A stretch of DNA of 64,000 nucleotides, from the NCBI GenBank assembly GCA_032622095.1, contig CP136061.1:124506754-124570753 (forward strand), given 5' to 3'. The stretch comes from Siphonodentalium dalli (lineage: Eukaryota > Mollusca > Scaphopoda > Gadilida > Siphonodentaliidae). The number at the start of each line of letters is the position of its first letter. Within the stretch, counting starts at the first letter, position 1. Below, in pieces: positions 58,850-64,000 of the stretch. Below the pieces are notes generated by a model, which was not told the DNA's origin, did not search any database, and saw only the letters and a list, made by a program, of their open reading frames with translations. The translations under genes and the position numbers were made by a program.

Positions 58850-61800
58850 ACCGTTGGGGTACCATTGGAACCGGAATTAAATTATCTACAAGATGATCAC
58901 AACACCGAAGCGATATAGTGAAAAATAACGCCATATTTATTGTCCGAAGTACGCGATAGTGAGTTGTGTTGAGAACTGACTTGTTCCATTTGCTTTCATG
59001 CAATTTTGGGACGGGAACCATAGTGATCTATAACTCAAGTGGGTAGAATTTCTTAGTTCCATCTTGTTCTGTTTCAATATTGGCAATGTCCTAATCATTC
59101 TACGTATATGAGTCTTCCTGCCACATGGAATACTATGGATCTACAGTATGACCGAAGCCGATACCTTATCACATTTAAACAATAATAGACAGGTTTATAC
59201 TATTGAACTATTCCAATCTTCGCAATGCAAAACATGCTATAATATTGTAATTGAGTGGATGAATAACCACTCAGTAGATTAATGGCTAATTTCCGTTTCC
59301 CAAGCAAGGTTCATGTTAGTTTTTATAGCTTACTATTCTATTCTATATTCAGGCAGTGACGTTTTAAGTATGACGGTTGACGTAAATGTAGTCCCAAAAA
59401 TGCCTAATATTTCAGTCAGGTACCACTGTACATGTATAGGCTAACGTTCTGAATGTTTGCATTTGTTTGATATTTTGTTTATTGCCGTTTCAGCTTCTAG
59501 GATATACCACGATTTTCCATTTCATTTATAAATAAGGATGCACAGATGGATAATTGCATGCGGAATACACTCCACACAGTTAACACGAGCAGAACCCCGT
59601 TAATATGGATTTGTTACTTTTCGGCACCCTTATAAGTTTCGATTTTATAGCGAATGTCCATGGGATCAATTTCGAGAAATTTTCACTAGAACTACACGTA
59701 CATGCATATACTCTATTAACGACTTTCTGGTGTCCATTTTAATCAAAAAACCTGATCACATTGGACGCCACAGTAGTGGATATATAAATCAAACTAATTA
59801 GAACGTTATCTTACACTTATACTATCAGCCTCAATTACTGGCCACACATATTCAAGGGATTAATAAATTCCGTGGTGTCAAAAAGAAACGTCAAATTCAA
59901 CAATCAACCACCACCCAGCCTAGCCACTTCAAACACATGATCAGCCATTGGGGAAGACTGCTATACATATACCACACCAACGCCACCCTGCCCAGACGAC
60001 GCTATATCTTGACTTCATACACCGCACATCAGCCGATAGATCCCAGGTTGATCCACCACACCACGCACCTCAGAATAAAGTATTGTAAATAAACCAGAAA
60101 CAGTCAGCAAACGTACACATACATCAACTGGAACTTCATCACCAACATACATCACTCTCTCCTTATACCACCCACGTAAATGTTAAGATATTGCAATTTG
60201 TTTTGTCACTGCAATTTTCATTACATAATTCCGTTAGGCAACTCCATCCAAGCTTTATCCATCCCAGTTCCGTCCAGAGAAGAACGCAACAGACGATGCC
60301 ACAATAACCATGCACACAGCTCCGTAATACGCGGCATATCGGCAATTGGATAGCTCAAAGGAAGGGCGAAAACTTACCACAATCACAGGCACCACATAAG
60401 GCCAACTTGAAATAGCCGACCGCACACTGACCAAGGTATGCATATATGCACCGTGACCATCGATGCCAACATAAGTTCGTGTACGAGGAGGATGGTGGGA
60501 TATTACAAGTTCAAATAAAGATGCACAATGCCACAGTGTGTGTTAGAATATGATCTGGAAGGATATGATTATGGATTGGATGTCTCCTAACACATCCACC
60601 ACATGTCCTGGAGACAGCATGTACCTTCGACCGACGCATCCACAACACAGAAACATCAGTACACATCAACTATGTTACAAGACTGCGGACAACTGCTCAG
60701 CTAATTCGCACATCGATGTGACCCAACAATATCTTGCTAAAAAGCCACACACACCGCCTCTGACTTGTACATTGGTTTTAAAGACTGGCAAATACATTCT
60801 ACGGAAAACAAACTGCCGCTCTGAGACTCTGAACCACATTACAAAGGCCACAATACGATCCCTAATACATACACTGTTTGTGGTTAGTGAAATGCTGGTT
60901 GCTAAAACGCGCGGTAGTGAAGTTGTGCTGGGAGACTTCAACCACAATGCAAAGACTGCATACATCAGTATGCGTGGGTCAACCACACCAGGCGCTCGGC
61001 TACCAAACATGAACCATGACCATAAAACCCAGTATATATCCACATTGACCGGCGCACCAGCATCTATTCCGCAGATAAGAAACCGGAACACGCGCCATGT
61101 ATGTACACGTAACAACATGATGGAATGTTTTGGGCTCCGTGTATAGCATACATTCGTATAATCAATGTGCTAATTAAACAGTAGAGCATATATACGCACG
61201 TGATTGGCATATAAGCCAATGCACCATGCATGCATGCATTCGGCACACGAACTACATGTAGCATCCTAGTTCACATGTACGCCGCATTGCCGACAATCCC
61301 AAAGAGGTGAACACTGGCAGGGAACAGCTATTGAGACCCACCAAAAACACAGCATGCGACACAGGGACTAATTAATACTGAGGAGCTTTGAACACACGAC
61401 AAACATAATTACATAACTGTTTTGTTCCTTTCCGTTATTAGTGTCTATGTTGTCCAAGGAGACGCATTTCCATTAACAGCTTTCCTTGTGGTATTTAAAC
61501 TTTACATAAAACCGCAATAAGTTGGGAGACCCCTGTCAGCAGCACAGAAACAACAACATACAGCGTCCTGAGTTAGCAACTATAAAATACTGTTACATAC
61601 TCATATAGGCTCTGGTCATCTTAAAATTATATGGCAAACTGTTCGCGGTAGACGTTGTACGTGTATGGTGTATATCAGATGCATGCGGAGTATCTATGGC
61701 CCACAATGATCTACATAATCAACCGTCGATATCGCACAGCGATGTCTCAGCGCCACGATTCAATGCAAGCATGTTTCCAAACGACTGACTTCACCAATTG

Positions 61801-63860
61801 CTCATCGTCAGGAAACTAGTGCACGGATTACAATTTTAACCATATACCTGTTTAAATATTGCAGCAATAACATGCAATCAGTCAATGAAAGCACGCCACC
61901 ACCCTGCAACACCATGACATCAATCAGTCCAAGCATGGGTATGTTGGCCGCAACATGGGGATCCTACGTACGACACGCCGGATGCGAATTTTGTAAGGTT
62001 CCCATCGATAGTTATCTACGTAGTCACGTTCCCATGCACCGGCCACGGGAGCACATGTACCACACATAACAGCAACGGCAGGCACACCGGGAGGGCGCGG
62101 ACCGTCAGCATGCATGGAGAGGTCAAACAGGTTCACAACATCAATCAATGTGAAACAGGTATTTCACGACCATCAATGGGCGATCAACCGCCCATTTCTG
62201 TTCCTCACAATAAAGTATCAACATTGATACCTAAACAACATACAAAGGCAACCTGATCATCACGCTTTCAATCAAACGCAGACACACTGATGACACATAC
62301 ACACACCGACACAATCATGGCGAAGTCGTCCGCATTGCTATCCTATGAATTTGAAATAAATTGTTGTGAAACTATAGACATACCGGTATCACAGCACTGG
62401 AATGAAAAGTGGATGACAAGCCCACCGGTACCGAATGCTCATACATATTCGAAGGATGTCCTCACATACATGCCGACCACGCTTCGACAAACATCGCCCC
62501 ACCCAATTTCGAGTGACTCACGCCACACACCACTCAACAATGGACACGTCACCAATTACAGGACCCGGCAGTCGGAACGGAAACTGAACACCGTACTGAT
62601 ATAGCATGAACTATCGAATCAACAAACAATGACCATCGCAACGAACAAGCGGTATGAGAAACATTTCAGATAGCATCCCTGATTGATCTAGACAAATTTT
62701 TTTTTAATTTAAAGACAGATTCGTAGTCCAGCTCAGTTAGTAGAGGTTCACACCATATAACAAGGTGTACATGCATATCCAATGCTGAGGAATATGCGAA
62801 CTACTAGACGTGTGCGTCTACATTGCAAGCACGTTTGGTCAAACTAGATCACATGACTGTGTGCTCTTGGAACAATCATAGCTGTCACAATGTGTCCATA
62901 TTCAAATTACCATTGATCCACATAGGGACGTCCGTAACACAATACGTTGAGTGAGTGAACACTTCTGGATCATTTAGCCACCTGCCGTTATTAGCAACGT
63001 GCATTGATTGCGCTATGTTTTCAAATTTTGGTGACTATATAGCTGTTCACGCTATTGTTGGAGGTCAGGTTGCTAAAAGCTACTAATATGGTGTTCATTG
63101 ATTAACACATTGCTGGTATCCAAACATTACCTAAATGAGTATGTCAGAAGACCACCTGTAATGGATGGGTGCTAAATTGAGTTCATATTTCACCTGACAC
63201 TTCTATGTTGCCAATTTCCAATATGCAGGTAGGACAGCTCCGCACATCAGGTAATTACACACCTTTGGTGAGTATACGTGAACTAATTTCGTACTAATTG
63301 CTGAGGCAAGATATTACTATGATTTGCACGATAAAGTCCATCTCTCGAGTAGATTTGTTTTATAGTGATGTTGGTACTCATTTGAATACATAATACTGGA
63401 AACCAACTTGACCAAAGCAGTGTACTTGGGACAAATGGGGCTTCCAAACGTGTCGAAAATCAATTTGTTATTCTGGTGAATAGAGTTTATAGTTTAACTC
63501 ATAGTTGTCCTAAGTTCCAAAAATGACACATTTTTCGGAACATGGGACAACCTTGCCCTAAAATAAAGTTAAGGTCTGAACTGTCGTTCACGTATTCAAC
63601 AACAAATATTTAATTCCATTTTGTTTTAAGCGCAAAATTTCATACCCTTGGTCTACATTTCTCAAAAACTTTAGAGACATACCAGTCTAGTGCGGATTGG
63701 TCCTGATAAAAATTAATAGTTAAGACATTAAGGTATCCAACGATGTGAAGTTGTCAACTGTAAACCATAAATTTTAGACTGCAATTGAAAATCTATTTAC
63801 TCAAAATCAGACTGAAATTCAAACTTTGAAAATCTATTTACTCAAAATCATGAAAAATGC
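58850..63860. other. 5-kb stretch between inverted repeats; no gene recognised
   Basis: About 59.9-62.7 kb is richer in A and C on the + strand than the rest. It holds an open frame of 198 codons (60550-61146) and a shorter one opposite (61118-60675). Neither has motifs I know, and the + strand protein is low-complexity in Thr, His and Asn. From 63490 a degenerate foldback (GTTGTCCTAAGTTCC, GGAACATGGGACAAC) is visible. Confidence 0.4.
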
Positions 63861-63888
63861 ACTTAGGACAGATTGGAACTCAGGTCGC
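63861..63888. repeat. 28-bp inverted repeat, right copy
   Basis: Complement of 58822-58849. Sequences inside and outside the pair do not match beyond it. Confidence 0.9.
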
Positions 63889-64000
63889 GACATGGTGGTT
63901 GTCTATATTGCATCGGTTCGCGAAATAAGGCGTTGTACGATATATTGTGGCATAGGAATTACGCAGTTATCCCAGTTTATATGAAATGAGAGTACGGGAG

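Noticed and set aside
60550-61146. 198-codon open frame as a real gene
   Set aside because: No recognisable domain, low-complexity composition, a competing frame opposite and no splice or promoter support. Kept only as part of the unassigned stretch.

Overview
The window is metazoan nuclear DNA: AT-rich and repeat-dense, with one long multi-exon gene on the + strand. Its short exons (68-223 bp) have clean GT-AG borders and sit in introns of up to 14.5 kb. The repeats include families opening with CCGTCCGTCC runs, many palindromic MITEs and a Ty1/copia element with an LDSAC protease motif. This points to a marine invertebrate, perhaps a lophotrochozoan. I cannot place it more exactly.

Gene. 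Fifteen exons between 351 and 47036 join in one frame (679 residues) into the ectodomain of an M13 zinc endopeptidase of the neprilysin/endothelin-converting-enzyme type. It has HELTH, ENIAD, NAYY, a C-terminal CKVW and a poly(A) signal at 47150. The cytosolic tail and membrane anchor lie upstream of the window. The last intron has a GC donor. One MITE sits within the 5' splice site of exon 2.

Repeats in and around the gene. (1) A pogo/Tc1-like palindromic MITE (TA target, ends CAGTAATGCCC) occurs 13 times. (2) TTAA-flanked, piggyBac-like MITEs occur in at least four TIR families. Two of these, plus a third element with 8-bp direct repeats, carry the same TATATAAGAGAATGCATTGG hairpin. (3) hAT-type elements have 8-bp target duplications: 24326-25446 with a BED-finger fragment, 31020-32137, and four copies of a compound-palindrome MITE. 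(4) A full-length Ty1/copia LTR element lies at 16632-21639 on the - strand. It has near-identical LTRs, a TAGAA target duplication and a tRNA-iMet primer site, but its coding region has two stops, a frameshift and a lost integrase Asp. (5) That element is inserted in a much larger inverted repeat (about 15.5-24.0 kb) whose arms share unidentified reading frames. (6) Several long repeat families have an internal period of about 160-170 bp. (7) Isolated hairpins include a perfect 103-bp palindrome at 42056-42158.

From 47.1 to 64 kb I recognise no host gene. The first third carries more MITEs. The rest (about 54.9-64 kb) is sparser in recognisable repeats and ends with a pair of 28-bp inverted repeats (58822 and 63861).
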